Origin: Microcoleus sp036705565
Lineage (GTDB): Bacteria > Cyanobacteriota > Cyanobacteriia > Cyanobacteriales > Microcoleaceae
DNA: 64,000 nucleotides
Reading direction: 5' to 3' (one strand)
Assembly: GCA_036705565.1 (NCBI GenBank)
Contig: JAUBUY010000028.1
A program made the translations under genes and the position numbers. This document shows, piece by piece, positions 37,483-45,087 of the stretch (positions are counted from its first letter, which is position 1; each line of letters opens with the position of its first letter). The notes beneath the pieces are model-generated. The model had not been told where the DNA came from, ran no database searches, and was given only the letters and a program-made list of their open reading frames with translations.

Positions 37483-38352
37483 ATGTCGAACATACCGCTC
37501 ATCGGTTTGAAAGCAGACCAGTTTCGCCACCCCCTAGACTTGGAAGCTACCAGCACTCTCAAACAACTGCCCGGCCTGGATTTGATGGTGCGGCAGTTGC
37601 TGGGACAACTGGGCGAACAGTTTTTCATGCTGGAAAATCTGGCTTCCAGCGTCCAAGTCGGGGAAAATCAATTGCCCCACCTGCATCAATTGTTGTTGGA
37701 TGCCTGCAAAACTCTGGATTTGGAACCGCCGCAGCTTTATGTCCGCCAGCATCCGATGCCGAATGCTTACACCTTCGCGATGCGGGGAAAACAGCCTTTT
37801 GTGGTGATGCACACTTCTCTGATTGATTTGCTCACAGATGAGGAAGTTAAGGCAGTAATTGCTCACGAGTTGGGGCATTTGAAGTGCGAACACGGAGTTT
37901 ACCTGACTCTGGCTAATTTAATTGTGTTGGCCGCCGGCCAAATTTCGCCGGTGGGAGCCGTGCTCGCCCAGGGTTTGCAGGCGCAAATGTTGGAATGGTT
38001 GCGGTGTGCGGAATTTACGTGCGATCGCGCCGCCTTGCTCGCCACTCAAGACCCAAGAGTGGTAGCATCGCTGTTGATGAAACTGGCCGGAGGTTCGCCG
38101 ACTTTAGCTCCCAAACTGAATGTCGATGCGTTTTTGGCGCAGGCGCGGGCCTACGATGACCTCAGCAGCACTCAACTGGGAGAAATGCTCAAACAAGCTC
38201 AAACGGCTCAGTTGTCCCATCCTGTACCAGTATTGCGCGCCAGAGAGATCGATCGCTGGGCAAGTTCAAAAGATTATGAATCTTTGCTTGCAGGAAATCG
38301 ATCGGTGTGTTATGATGGTGAAACGAAAAAGGGCGGGTGGCGAAATTGGTAG
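37483..38352 (+). CDS. M48 family metalloprotease (HtpX-like)
   Basis: VIAHELGHLKCEHG is the zinc HExxH helix; the third zinc ligand is expected in EFTCDRAAL, where the Glu follows RCAEF. Hydrophobic stretches around LTLANLIVLAAGQISPVGAVL probably associate with the membrane. At 289 residues it matches HtpX-type housekeeping proteases that degrade misfolded membrane proteins, though the four-helix HtpX layout is not clear. The last seven codons and the stop overlap the first 22 nucleotides of the downstream tRNA-Leu on the same strand. Confidence 0.9.
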   Translation: MSNIPLIGLKADQFRHPLDLEATSTLKQLPGLDLMVRQLLGQLGEQFFMLENLASSVQVGENQLPHLHQLLLDACKTLDLEPPQLYVRQHPMPNAYTFAMRGKQPFVVMHTSLIDLLTDEEVKAVIAHELGHLKCEHGVYLTLANLIVLAAGQISPVGAVLAQGLQAQMLEWLRCAEFTCDRAALLATQDPRVVASLLMKLAGGSPTLAPKLNVDAFLAQARAYDDLSSTQLGEMLKQAQTAQLSHPVPVLRAREIDRWASSKDYESLLAGNRSVCYDGETKKGGWRNW

Positions 38353-38412
38353 ACGCATCAGACTCAAAATCTGACACCGAAAGGTATGAGAGTTCGATTC
38401 TCTCCCCGCCCA
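38331..38412 (+). tRNA. tRNA-Leu(CAA)
   Basis: The acceptor arms gggcggg (38331-38337) and cccgccc (38405-38411) pair perfectly, with discriminator A at 38412. The anticodon stem is tcaga/tctga around loop ctcaaaa, giving anticodon CAA for UUG. A short class II variable arm (caccgaaaggta region) and the gagag-ttcgatt-ctctc T arm are present. CCA is not encoded. The 5' end overlaps the M48 reading frame. Confidence 0.96.
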
Positions 38413-38435
38413 CTACTAAAGAAGCTTAATAAATT

Positions 38436-38474
38436 TAGGGTTCCAGATGATAAGTCTGGAACCCTAATTTATAT
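38436..38474 (+). terminator. intrinsic terminator after tRNA-Leu
   Basis: A perfect 12-bp stem (tagggttccaga at 38436-38447, tctggaacccta at 38455-38466, loop tgataag) is followed by attta. The trailing U tract is short, but the position right after the tRNA fits transcription termination. Confidence 0.75.
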
Positions 38475-38600
38475 TGGGTATCGGGCATTGGGCATCGGGC
38501 ATCGGGCATCGGGCATCGGTAACAACAGTCATTAGTCATTAGTCATTAGTCGTTAGTCGTTAGTCAGTCAACAGTCAACAGTCAACAGTCAACAGTCAAC
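38475..38600 (+). repeat. heptamer tandem repeats before EamA gene
   Basis: Units of gggcatc (38480-38518), attagtc/gttagtc (38530-38566) and agtcaac (38565-38600) follow each other without a gene. They extend to within a few bases of the next ATG. Confidence 0.9.
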
Positions 38601-38607
38601 AAATTTT

Positions 38608-39483
38608 ATGGGTGAAATCGCCGCTTTAGGCGCTGCATTTGTCTGGGCTCTATCTTCCACCATCTGGCAGCGAGTGGGACAGCAAATCCCCGCAGTGGTG
38701 CTAAACTTGCTCAAAGGCGCGATCGCCCTTTTCATGCTCCTTGCCACTGTACTAATTTTAGGTAAACCCTTACCCGCAATCAACCCTAATATTTTAGCAA
38801 TGCTGCTGATCGGCGGCGCCCTAGGAATTGGCATCGGAGACACCGCTTTCTTTATCGTATTAAAATATTTAGGCGCGAGGCGAACGCTGCTTTTAGAAAC
38901 CCTATCTCCCCCTTTAACAGCTTTATTGGGCTTAATATTTTTGCAAGAAAAGTTATCGCCCATTGCTTGTACTGGCATTCTTTTAACAATCTGCGGCGTA
39001 GCGTGGGTAATTGCAGAACGAACAGCCGAAACAACCTTACCATCAAAACATCTTTGGCAAGGATTAGCCATTAGTTTATTAGGACAAACATCCCACGCCG
39101 CTGGAGCTATTTTATCCCGCGCCGCCTTCACTCAAATAGATATTGATCCCCTGTGGACTGCGGCTTTGCGTTTGAGCGGCGGCATGGCAGTTATGCTATG
39201 CTTTTTGAACCCAAAAAATCTTGATAGTTTCAAACAATTAAAAGCGCCAAAACTATTAGGTGCAATAATTATAGCAGCTTTTTTAGGAACCTATCTCGGA
39301 ATTTTTCTGCAACAGACTTCGCTGAAATATGCACCCGCAGCAATCGCTCAAGCACTCAGTTCTACCAGTCCCCTATTTATACTGCCTTTAGCGGTGCTGG
39401 CGGGCGAAAAAGTGAGCCTTCGGGCTGTTGTGGGGGTAGTTGGTGCGATCGGCGGAATCGCCTTATTATTGGGTTTGAAGTGA
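38608..39483 (+). CDS. EamA/DMT-family membrane transporter
   Basis: The 291-residue protein has ten hydrophobic helices arranged as two repeated EamA halves (residues about 1-140 and 148-290), with the boundary near LPSKHLWQGLAISLLG. Family features include PPLTALLGLIFLQEKLSP and its second-half equivalent ISSTSPLFILPLAVLAGEK-like segment near SSTSPLFILPLAVLAGEKVS. DMT carriers export or exchange small metabolites at the inner membrane; the substrate is not predictable. Heptamer repeats crowd the upstream region, so a ribosome-binding site is not clear. Confidence 0.88.
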   Translation: MGEIAALGAAFVWALSSTIWQRVGQQIPAVVLNLLKGAIALFMLLATVLILGKPLPAINPNILAMLLIGGALGIGIGDTAFFIVLKYLGARRTLLLETLSPPLTALLGLIFLQEKLSPIACTGILLTICGVAWVIAERTAETTLPSKHLWQGLAISLLGQTSHAAGAILSRAAFTQIDIDPLWTAALRLSGGMAVMLCFLNPKNLDSFKQLKAPKLLGAIIIAAFLGTYLGIFLQQTSLKYAPAAIAQALSSTSPLFILPLAVLAGEKVSLRAVVGVVGAIGGIALLLGLK

Positions 39484-39817
39484 TGATATTTTAGAGAGAA
39501 GTGTGGCGTGTCGCTAAACAATCAAAAAATAGGCTCTTTCTTAGTTAGTGTCCTTAAATATTAGTTTAAGTAGCCAAAAACTCAACTAGGTCTGAATTGA
39601 CTGAAAAAACGCATCATATCAAATCCGACAAGTTAAAATAAAACTCTACGGAGAGATTGAGAAGCAAATTGCAACCGATCGCCCGAAGTAAGAGGAAGTG
39701 ATTTATGCTTCTCATACTTAGGTAAAACAACTGGCAGAAATCCGTAAGGATTTTGACCTGATTATCCCGTACATCACGCAGGTAACAGCTAATCCGAATA
39801 CTTGAAGCTGAAAAAGT
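39484..39817. other. spacer without recognisable gene
   Basis: The plus strand shows short pieces that read like broken coding DNA (for example QLAEIRKDFDLIIPYITQV around 39728-39785) but contain several stops. No family is recognised. It ends in the 70-bp direct repeat that brackets the Panacea gene. Confidence 0.4.
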
Positions 39818-39887
39818 GCGATCGCCCTTACATCCCAAATTGTCAAAAAGCACGCGCGGCGCAGCTATCCCGTAGGGAATCGCCCTT
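39818..39887 (+). repeat. about 70-bp direct repeat, copy 1 (left of Panacea gene)
   Basis: The sequence starts gcgatcgcccttacatccc and ends cgtagggaatcgccc. It matches 40579-40647 with three mismatches over about 68 bp in the same orientation. A shorter piece (gctatcccgtagggaatcg) recurs at 62212-62234. Confidence 0.95.
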
Positions 39888-39890
39888 ATA

Positions 39891-40514
39891 TTATTTAGAG
39901 AAGAAACGGCCCGAATAATATTTCTTCATCGATTCGTGAGAAATAATCCCATGACAAGATTCGTCTCTCGGCAAATCTCCTCTCGCTTCCAGCCAAGGCA
40001 TTTCACTGCAAATCATTCGTTCCAAAGTTTCATCATCATACTCAAAATATGCCTCCGCAACTTCTTCGATAAATTGCCCAACTTTTTGGGGAATTTTCGG
40101 TTGTTCGATTTTCTCTGTAATGCGTTCCCAACTAAATTGGCGTTGATACTTTTCTAATAAATCAGGAATAACCGGCCCGTGAATCCCTGCTTGAAAATCT
40201 GCATCAAATAGTGGCTTTCCGTAAACTCCTAAATACCAAGCTTGAGCGTAATATATAAGTTTTTGTAGCTTGTAGGCGTTGATTGCTACATTAGTTTGGG
40301 CGGCTAACCAAATAAAAGCATTTGCAATATCTTGCTCACTCACTTTTACTGAATTACCGGGAACCGCAACAACTTTGAGTTGATTTTTGCCTATCTGTTC
40401 CAATAGTTCCGAAACTGACAAGTTAAATTCTGCGGCAATTTGCTCAACTCTTTGCCAAACTGGAGAACTCACAGTTATTTGATATTCATTTTTTGTTGAG
40501 ATAGCTTCAGTCAT
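39891..40514 (-). CDS. Panacea (DUF4065) domain protein, antitoxin-like
   Basis: The ATG at 40514 (MTEAISTKNEYQITVSS) is chosen because the extra 31 upstream codons are translated from a dispersed repeat. Residues 10-60 look like a small DNA-binding or dimerisation domain (VWQRVEQIAAEFNLSVSELLEQI). From about 75 the Panacea domain follows: AINAYKLQKLIYYAQAWYLG, then FQAGIHGPVIPDLLEKY. Panacea/SocA-like proteins are mostly antitoxins acting as chaperones or proteolytic adaptors for a nearby toxin. No obvious toxin is directly beside it. The gene is bracketed by direct repeats. Confidence 0.82.
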   Translation of the reverse strand: MTEAISTKNEYQITVSSPVWQRVEQIAAEFNLSVSELLEQIGKNQLKVVAVPGNSVKVSEQDIANAFIWLAAQTNVAINAYKLQKLIYYAQAWYLGVYGKPLFDADFQAGIHGPVIPDLLEKYQRQFSWERITEKIEQPKIPQKVGQFIEEVAEAYFEYDDETLERMICSEMPWLEARGDLPRDESCHGIISHESMKKYYSGRFFSK

Positions 40515-40578
40515 AGCCGTCCTTATAGCTGACTTAAATAATTCTAGCAAACAGTGCGGAATAATGACTGACGTAATA

Positions 40579-40647
40579 GCGATCGCCCTTACATCCCAAC
40601 TTGTCAAAAAGCACGCGAGGCGCAGCTATCCCGTAGGTAATCGCCCC
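40579..40647 (+). repeat. about 70-bp direct repeat, copy 2 (right of Panacea gene)
   Basis: This is the second copy of the repeat at 39818-39887, same orientation, three mismatches. Together they flank the Panacea gene like a cassette. Confidence 0.95.
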
Positions 40648-40706
40648 TGCTTGACCGATCGCCTCCACTCTGGTTAATATACAAGAGTAAGCTTTGGAAA
40701 GAGTGC

Positions 40707-41042
40707 TTGAAACTGCCCAATTATGAAAGAGCAGTCGTTCCTGAAAAGAAAATTACCGAATATCTGCTCTCACTCACCCACCGCGACGGGAAAAGCAAAG
40801 CAAAATTTTTTTTACGGTTTGGCTTTTCAGTTGATGCTTGGGAAATCATGGCAACGGCCTTGCTGCGTCATGCCGCCGACCATGAATTAGCTAAAATTGA
40901 AGAATCTCCTTTTGGCAGTCGGTACGTTATTGAAGAAGAAATGCTAGCAGCAGATGGCAGAAAACCCTTTGTGCGTTCTGTTTGGTTTATTGAAACCGGA
41001 GGCGACACTCCCAGGCTAGTAAGTGCCTATCCACCAGATTAA
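40707..41042 (+). CDS. DUF6883 family protein
   Basis: A TTG start at 40707 gives MKLPNYERAVVPEKKITEYLLS, matching the usual MKLPN beginning of this family. The 111-residue protein continues FGFSVDAWEIMATALLRHA, then YVIEEEMLAADGRKPFVRSVWFIETG, a small alpha/beta fold with a conserved W. No catalytic residues can be assigned. It stands 8 bp upstream of a DUF4926 gene; this pairing is frequent in cyanobacteria and resembles toxin-antitoxin organisation, though activity is not shown by the sequence. Confidence 0.75.
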   Translation: MKLPNYERAVVPEKKITEYLLSLTHRDGKSKAKFFLRFGFSVDAWEIMATALLRHAADHELAKIEESPFGSRYVIEEEMLAADGRKPFVRSVWFIETGGDTPRLVSAYPPD

Positions 41043-41050
41043 AAAATAAA

Positions 41051-41275
41051 ATGATTCAAGAACTTGACAGCATTGTTTTAACAATTGATATCCCAGAAAA
41101 AAAATTAAGCCAAGGCGATATTGGCACTGTTGTTTTAGTACATCAAGGTGGGGTAGGATATGAAGTAGAATTTGTTACCTTGACGGGGAAAACATTAGCT
41201 ATTATTTCACTCTTTAGCTCCCAAGTCCGTCTCATAGGTGATAGAGAAATTGCTCACGCCCGGATGCTAGCTTGA
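41051..41275 (+). CDS. DUF4926 family small protein
   Basis: This 74-residue beta-rich protein reads LDSIVLTIDIPEKKLSQGDIGTVV, then GYEVEFVTLTGKTLAIISL, the DUF4926 pattern (an SH3-like small barrel). It is translated 8 bp after the DUF6883 gene, and a HicB-like gene follows after 11 bp, so the three form an operon. It is likely a partner or antitoxin of the DUF6883 protein; this is inference from organisation only. Confidence 0.8.
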   Translation: MIQELDSIVLTIDIPEKKLSQGDIGTVVLVHQGGVGYEVEFVTLTGKTLAIISLFSSQVRLIGDREIAHARMLA

Positions 41276-41286
41276 GCCCTATCTAA

Positions 41287-41454
41287 ATGGAAGCGAAAAT
41301 TATAAGGAAAAATCCAAGCTTCACAGGCATCATTTACCAAGAAGAAGATATGTACATTGCCGAATGTCCTGAAGTCAGCACGGTTGACCCAGGCGAAACC
41401 ATAGAAGAAGCGATCGCCAATCTTAAACAAGCTACAAAACTCTATCTCGAATAA
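41287..41454 (+). CDS. HicB-like antitoxin, short form
   Basis: The frame begins at ATG 41287 and encodes 55 residues. FTGIIYQEEDMYIAECPEV, then STVDPGETIEEAIANLKQAT is the HicB partial RNase H fold (family pattern: gyvA.cPel, GdT.eEA...lkea). It lacks the C-terminal DNA-binding domain of full HicB and no HicA toxin gene is adjacent. Such solo short HicB proteins are common in cyanobacteria. It lies 11 bp after the DUF4926 gene. Confidence 0.85.
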   Translation: MEAKIIRKNPSFTGIIYQEEDMYIAECPEVSTVDPGETIEEAIANLKQATKLYLE

Positions 41455-41506
41455 TGTCCATTATTAGAACCCCGACTTATTAAAGAAGCCGAGGCTCTAG
41501 CTACTC

Positions 41507-43144
41507 TTACAAATTGCAACTCATATCCCCAGATAATTGACTGAAACGCGCATTTTCCCGATAGTCTACCGGACAGTCAATCACGCAAGGGACATCTTGA
41601 GCAAGGGCTTCTTTCAGAATCGGAATAAAATCTGTTGCAGATTCCACTCGATAGCCTTTTAAACCCATACTTTCCGCAAATTTCACAAAATCGGGATTGC
41701 CAAATTTGACGAAATCGGAATGACCAAAATAATCTTGCTGCTTCCATTCAATTAACCCGTAACCGCCGTCATTAAATATCAGCGTCACAAAATTAGTACC
41801 GACTCGCAAAGCAGTTTCTAACTCTTGGCAATTCATCATAAAACCACCGTCGCCGGTGGCGGCTACTACTTTGCGATCGGGATAAACGAGTTTTGCAGCT
41901 ACCGCACCCGGAATCGCAATTCCCATCGCCGCAAAGCCGTTGGAAATCAAACAGGTATTCGGGCGATCGCAATGATAGTGCCGCGCGATCCACATTTTGT
42001 GAGCTCCGACATCAGATATAAGAATATCTTCCGGGTCCAGGATTTGCCGCAAATCGTAAATGAGTTTTTGTGGCTTGATCGGGAAACCGTCGTCGGCTGC
42101 ATATTGTTCGTACCCAGCCCGAATATCCGCCCGCAATTGCTTAGCAAAAGGGTCTACTTTCTCCATGCGATCGGCACGCTGCAAAATTTCATTGAGAGAA
42201 TCAGAAATATCCCCCACAACTTCTATAAGAGGAATATAACTGCTGTCAATTTCTGCTGGCAGAGCTCCAATATGAATAATCGGAATTTTTCCTTCAGGAT
42301 TCCACTTTTTCGGGGAATATTCAATCAAATCGTAGCCAACAGCAATCACTAAATCCGTTTCTTCAAAAGCACAGCTAATGTAATCGCGTTTTTGCAAGCC
42401 CGTCGTCCACAGTGCCAAAGGATGAGTGTAAGGAATCACACCTTTGCCCATGAAAGTATTAGCTACAGGGATATTCAATCGAGTAGCAAATTGTGTCAAA
42501 GCATCGCTGGCGTTAGCGCGGATCGCACCGTTTCCTACTAAAAGCAGAGGACTTTTTGCCTTGGAAATTGCCACAGCGGCTTTATTCAAGCTTTGGTAAG
42601 CGCCAAAAGTTTTTTCGCGGTTGTCTTTGGTGAGCGGATCTCCTTCAGCAGGCATGGCTGCGATGTTTTCAGGTAAGTCAATGTGAACTGCTCCCGGCTT
42701 TTCACTTTGAGCTACTTTAAAAGCTTTGCGGACAATTTCTGCCGTCGTGCTGGGGCGAACAATTTGAGCATTCCACTTAGTAACTGGCGCAAACATGGCG
42801 ACCAAATCTAAATATTGGTGCGATTCTATGTGCATTCTGTCTGTGCCGACTTGTCCGGTAATTGCTATTAAAGGAGCGCCGTCTAAGTTGGCGTCAGCAA
42901 CTCCTGTCATTAAGTTAGTTGCCCCAGGGCCCAAGGTGGACAAGCAAACGCCGGCTTTGCCGGTGAGACGACCGTAAACGTCTGCCATGAATGCGGCGCC
43001 TTGTTCGTGGCGAGTAGTAATAAATTTAATTGAAGAGTTTCTCAGGGCTTCTAGAACTTCTAAATTTTCTTCTCCGGGAAGTCCAAAGACGTATTCGACG
43101 CCTTCATTTTCTAAACATTTTACCAATAGTTGAGCTGTGTTCAT
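41507..43144 (-). CDS. ThDP-dependent 2-oxoglutarate decarboxylase (acetolactate-synthase-like)
   Basis: The 545-residue enzyme has the three-domain ThDP decarboxylase layout: EYVFGLPGEENLEVLEAL, the catalytic Glu in TTRHEQGAAFMADVY, a central Rossmann domain, and the ThDP-Mg motif GDGGFMMN with NFVTLIFNDGGYG. By sequence it would be called acetolactate synthase. However, its partner 142 bp upstream is a succinic-semialdehyde-dehydrogenase-like gene, the same pair as Synechococcus PCC 7002 A2770/A2771. There the decarboxylase converts 2-oxoglutarate to succinic semialdehyde and closes the TCA cycle. I favour that role; acetolactate synthase is the alternative. Confidence 0.82.
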   Translation of the reverse strand: MNTAQLLVKCLENEGVEYVFGLPGEENLEVLEALRNSSIKFITTRHEQGAAFMADVYGRLTGKAGVCLSTLGPGATNLMTGVADANLDGAPLIAITGQVGTDRMHIESHQYLDLVAMFAPVTKWNAQIVRPSTTAEIVRKAFKVAQSEKPGAVHIDLPENIAAMPAEGDPLTKDNREKTFGAYQSLNKAAVAISKAKSPLLLVGNGAIRANASDALTQFATRLNIPVANTFMGKGVIPYTHPLALWTTGLQKRDYISCAFEETDLVIAVGYDLIEYSPKKWNPEGKIPIIHIGALPAEIDSSYIPLIEVVGDISDSLNEILQRADRMEKVDPFAKQLRADIRAGYEQYAADDGFPIKPQKLIYDLRQILDPEDILISDVGAHKMWIARHYHCDRPNTCLISNGFAAMGIAIPGAVAAKLVYPDRKVVAATGDGGFMMNCQELETALRVGTNFVTLIFNDGGYGLIEWKQQDYFGHSDFVKFGNPDFVKFAESMGLKGYRVESATDFIPILKEALAQDVPCVIDCPVDYRENARFSQLSGDMSCNL

Positions 43145-43286
43145 TTCCGTTTCTCTCCTCGGTTAATGGTTTTTTTGTCTTTTTCAACCGATCGCAAAAA
43201 TACTAAATGGGAATTTTTAACCGCAGATAAACGCAGATAAACGCAGACTTATGTAGATTTGTGCGATCGGTTGAGAGAGTGGGAGC

Positions 43287-44654
43287 TTATTTCACCCACA
43301 CTGTTTTTATGTTAACAAATTCGTGCATTCCTTGGATGCTCAATTCGCGTCCGTAACCGGAGCGTTTGATACCGCCGAAGGGCAATCTAGGGTCGGATTT
43401 TACTAAACCGTTGATGAATACCGCGCCCGCCTCTAGTTCGGAAATAAATCGATCGCTCTCTGAGTTTACTGTAGTCCAAGCTGACGCACCCAAGCCAAAA
43501 GATGTGCTATTTGCGAGGGCGATCGCCTCCTCGATGCCTGCAACCCGGAATACTAAAGCTACGGGCCCGAAAAATTCTTCTTGACGGGCAGAGGCATTCG
43601 GCGGAATATCTGTCAGAATAGTTGGCAAGTAGAAATTGCCGGCTTTCTCTGACAATGGGCGGCCACCTGTCAGAATTTTTGCTCCCGATTGGATGCAATT
43701 TTGCACTTGATTGTCCAAGTCTTTGAGGATGGCGGGAGTAGCTAAAGGGCCGATATCGGTTTCTGGCAACATCGGATCGCCTACTTTTAATTGCTCGAAT
43801 TTTTCGACAAATCCTGTGATGAATTCGTCGGCTATCTCTTCTGCTAAAATAAAGCGTTTGGCGGCGATGCAAGATTGACCGTTATTGAGCATCCGGGATG
43901 TCACAGCAGTTGATAAAGCTGCTGCTACATCGGCGCTCGACATCACAATAAATGGGTCGCTTCCTCCCAATTCCAGCACTACTTTTTTCAAATTTTTGCC
44001 CGCATTTGCTGCCAAACTTTCACCCGCTGGTTCGCTACCGGTGAGGGTTGCTGCTTTTATACGATCGTCCGCAACGATATTGGCTACTTTGTCGGCGCCC
44101 ACTAACAAAGTTTGAAAAACGCCTTCGGGAAAGCCAGCTTCCCTGAAAATTTCTTCGATTTTCAAAGCGCACTGAGGCACGTTGGAAGCGTGTTTAAGCA
44201 AGCCGACATTGCCCGCCATCAGCGCCGGCGCCGCAAACCGAAAAACTTGCCAAAATGGGAAGTTCCACGGCATAACGGCTAAAATAGCGCCTAGCGGTTG
44301 GTAGCGGACAAAGCTGCTGCTAGCGTCAGTGGTTGCCGGTATGTCTGCCATAAATTGAGCGGCATTTTTGGCGTAATAGCGACAAACTAAGGCGCATTTT
44401 TCGACTTCGCCGATCGCAGATTTGAGCGTTTTACCCATTTCCAGAGTCATCATTTCAGCGTAAATTTCGCGATCGCGCTCCAAGATGTCTGCAGCTTTCT
44501 GCATCCACAGAGCTCTCTGCTCAAACGGCAGTTGGCGGTATTTTTTAAAAGCTTGCTGTGCTAATTCCAGCTTAGCTTCGATTACCTCATCCGCGATCGG
44601 CTCGAAAGTTTTCAGCGTTTCTCCCGTTGCCGGGTTGATAGTAGCAATAGCCAT
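43287..44654 (-). CDS. NAD(P)-dependent succinic semialdehyde dehydrogenase
   Basis: At 455 residues this belongs to the GabD-like short aldehyde dehydrogenases. VVLELGGSDPFIV holds the general-base Glu, NNGQSCIAAKRFI the nucleophile Cys, and VMPWNFPFWQVFRF the cofactor-proximal Asn. Substrate-loop residues cannot be told by eye, but the adjacent ThDP decarboxylase and the length match the PCC 7002 bypass enzyme, oxidising succinic semialdehyde to succinate. The leader carries a perfect hairpin about 30 nt upstream of the ATG. Confidence 0.86.
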   Translation of the reverse strand: MAIATINPATGETLKTFEPIADEVIEAKLELAQQAFKKYRQLPFEQRALWMQKAADILERDREIYAEMMTLEMGKTLKSAIGEVEKCALVCRYYAKNAAQFMADIPATTDASSSFVRYQPLGAILAVMPWNFPFWQVFRFAAPALMAGNVGLLKHASNVPQCALKIEEIFREAGFPEGVFQTLLVGADKVANIVADDRIKAATLTGSEPAGESLAANAGKNLKKVVLELGGSDPFIVMSSADVAAALSTAVTSRMLNNGQSCIAAKRFILAEEIADEFITGFVEKFEQLKVGDPMLPETDIGPLATPAILKDLDNQVQNCIQSGAKILTGGRPLSEKAGNFYLPTILTDIPPNASARQEEFFGPVALVFRVAGIEEAIALANSTSFGLGASAWTTVNSESDRFISELEAGAVFINGLVKSDPRLPFGGIKRSGYGRELSIQGMHEFVNIKTVWVK

Positions 44655-44682
44655 TGTTTCATCTCCTGTGTGAAAAACACAA

Positions 44683-44717
44683 AACTCCCTGCTAGTTTTG
44701 AGCCGAGGCAGGGAGTT
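44683..44717 (-). promoter_or_regulatory. leader hairpin upstream of SSADH gene
   Basis: aactccctgc (44683-44692) and gcagggagtt (44708-44717) form a perfect 10-bp stem with a 15-nt loop. In the minus-strand leader it is followed by ttgtgtttttcac, 29 nt upstream of the ATG. It could be an attenuator or a structured 5' leader; no known riboswitch consensus is recognised. Confidence 0.55.
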
Positions 44718-45087
44718 GTATCAAGGTATTACAAAATAGGAATTTACCAGCCACGTTTTCTTTCAGATTTTGCTAAGTTGCAAGTGCCGCGATTTGTTTA
44801 AATTTCTCTACTTTTTATTATAGTTCAGAGTCTCGATCGCAAATCTTAAGAAAATTTGTCTTTCTGAAATCACGCACAAATCACCAGAACACGCTAGACG
44901 GCCTGTTCTGTTCCACAAAAGTTAAATGTTCTTCTGGGGCGTCCCGCCCGCCCCAGACAGCTTGATTCACAATTAAAGGTGCAAGATGGAGGAAATATAA
45001 ATATCTGATCGGGTGTCCCGCCCGCCTTGCATTCTCAAGAACAGGCCCGACGGCCTGTTCCACTAAACATTTCTCAATTCCTCTCCC
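44718..45087. other. spacer with promoter region and palindromic repeats
   Basis: The left part must contain the promoter for the SSADH/decarboxylase pair. The right part holds repeat pieces such as gtcccgcccgcc (twice) and the palindrome aacaggcccgacggcctgtt (45040-45059), with no gene. Confidence 0.6.

Noticed and set aside
38475..38600. Possible CRISPR array in heptamer DNA
   Set aside because: Short 7-bp units without spacers; typical cyanobacterial heptamer repeats.
39614..39853. Minus-strand 79-codon frame
   Set aside because: No family, no ribosome site; overlaps a direct repeat and a region with broken frames.
44683..44717. Glutamine or other known riboswitch before the SSADH gene
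   Set aside because: Only a simple hairpin is visible; no conserved riboswitch sequence blocks recognised.
44881..45063. Minus-strand frame of about 60 codons
   Set aside because: Made of palindromic dispersed repeats (gcccgacggcc, gtcccgcccgcc); no protein family.
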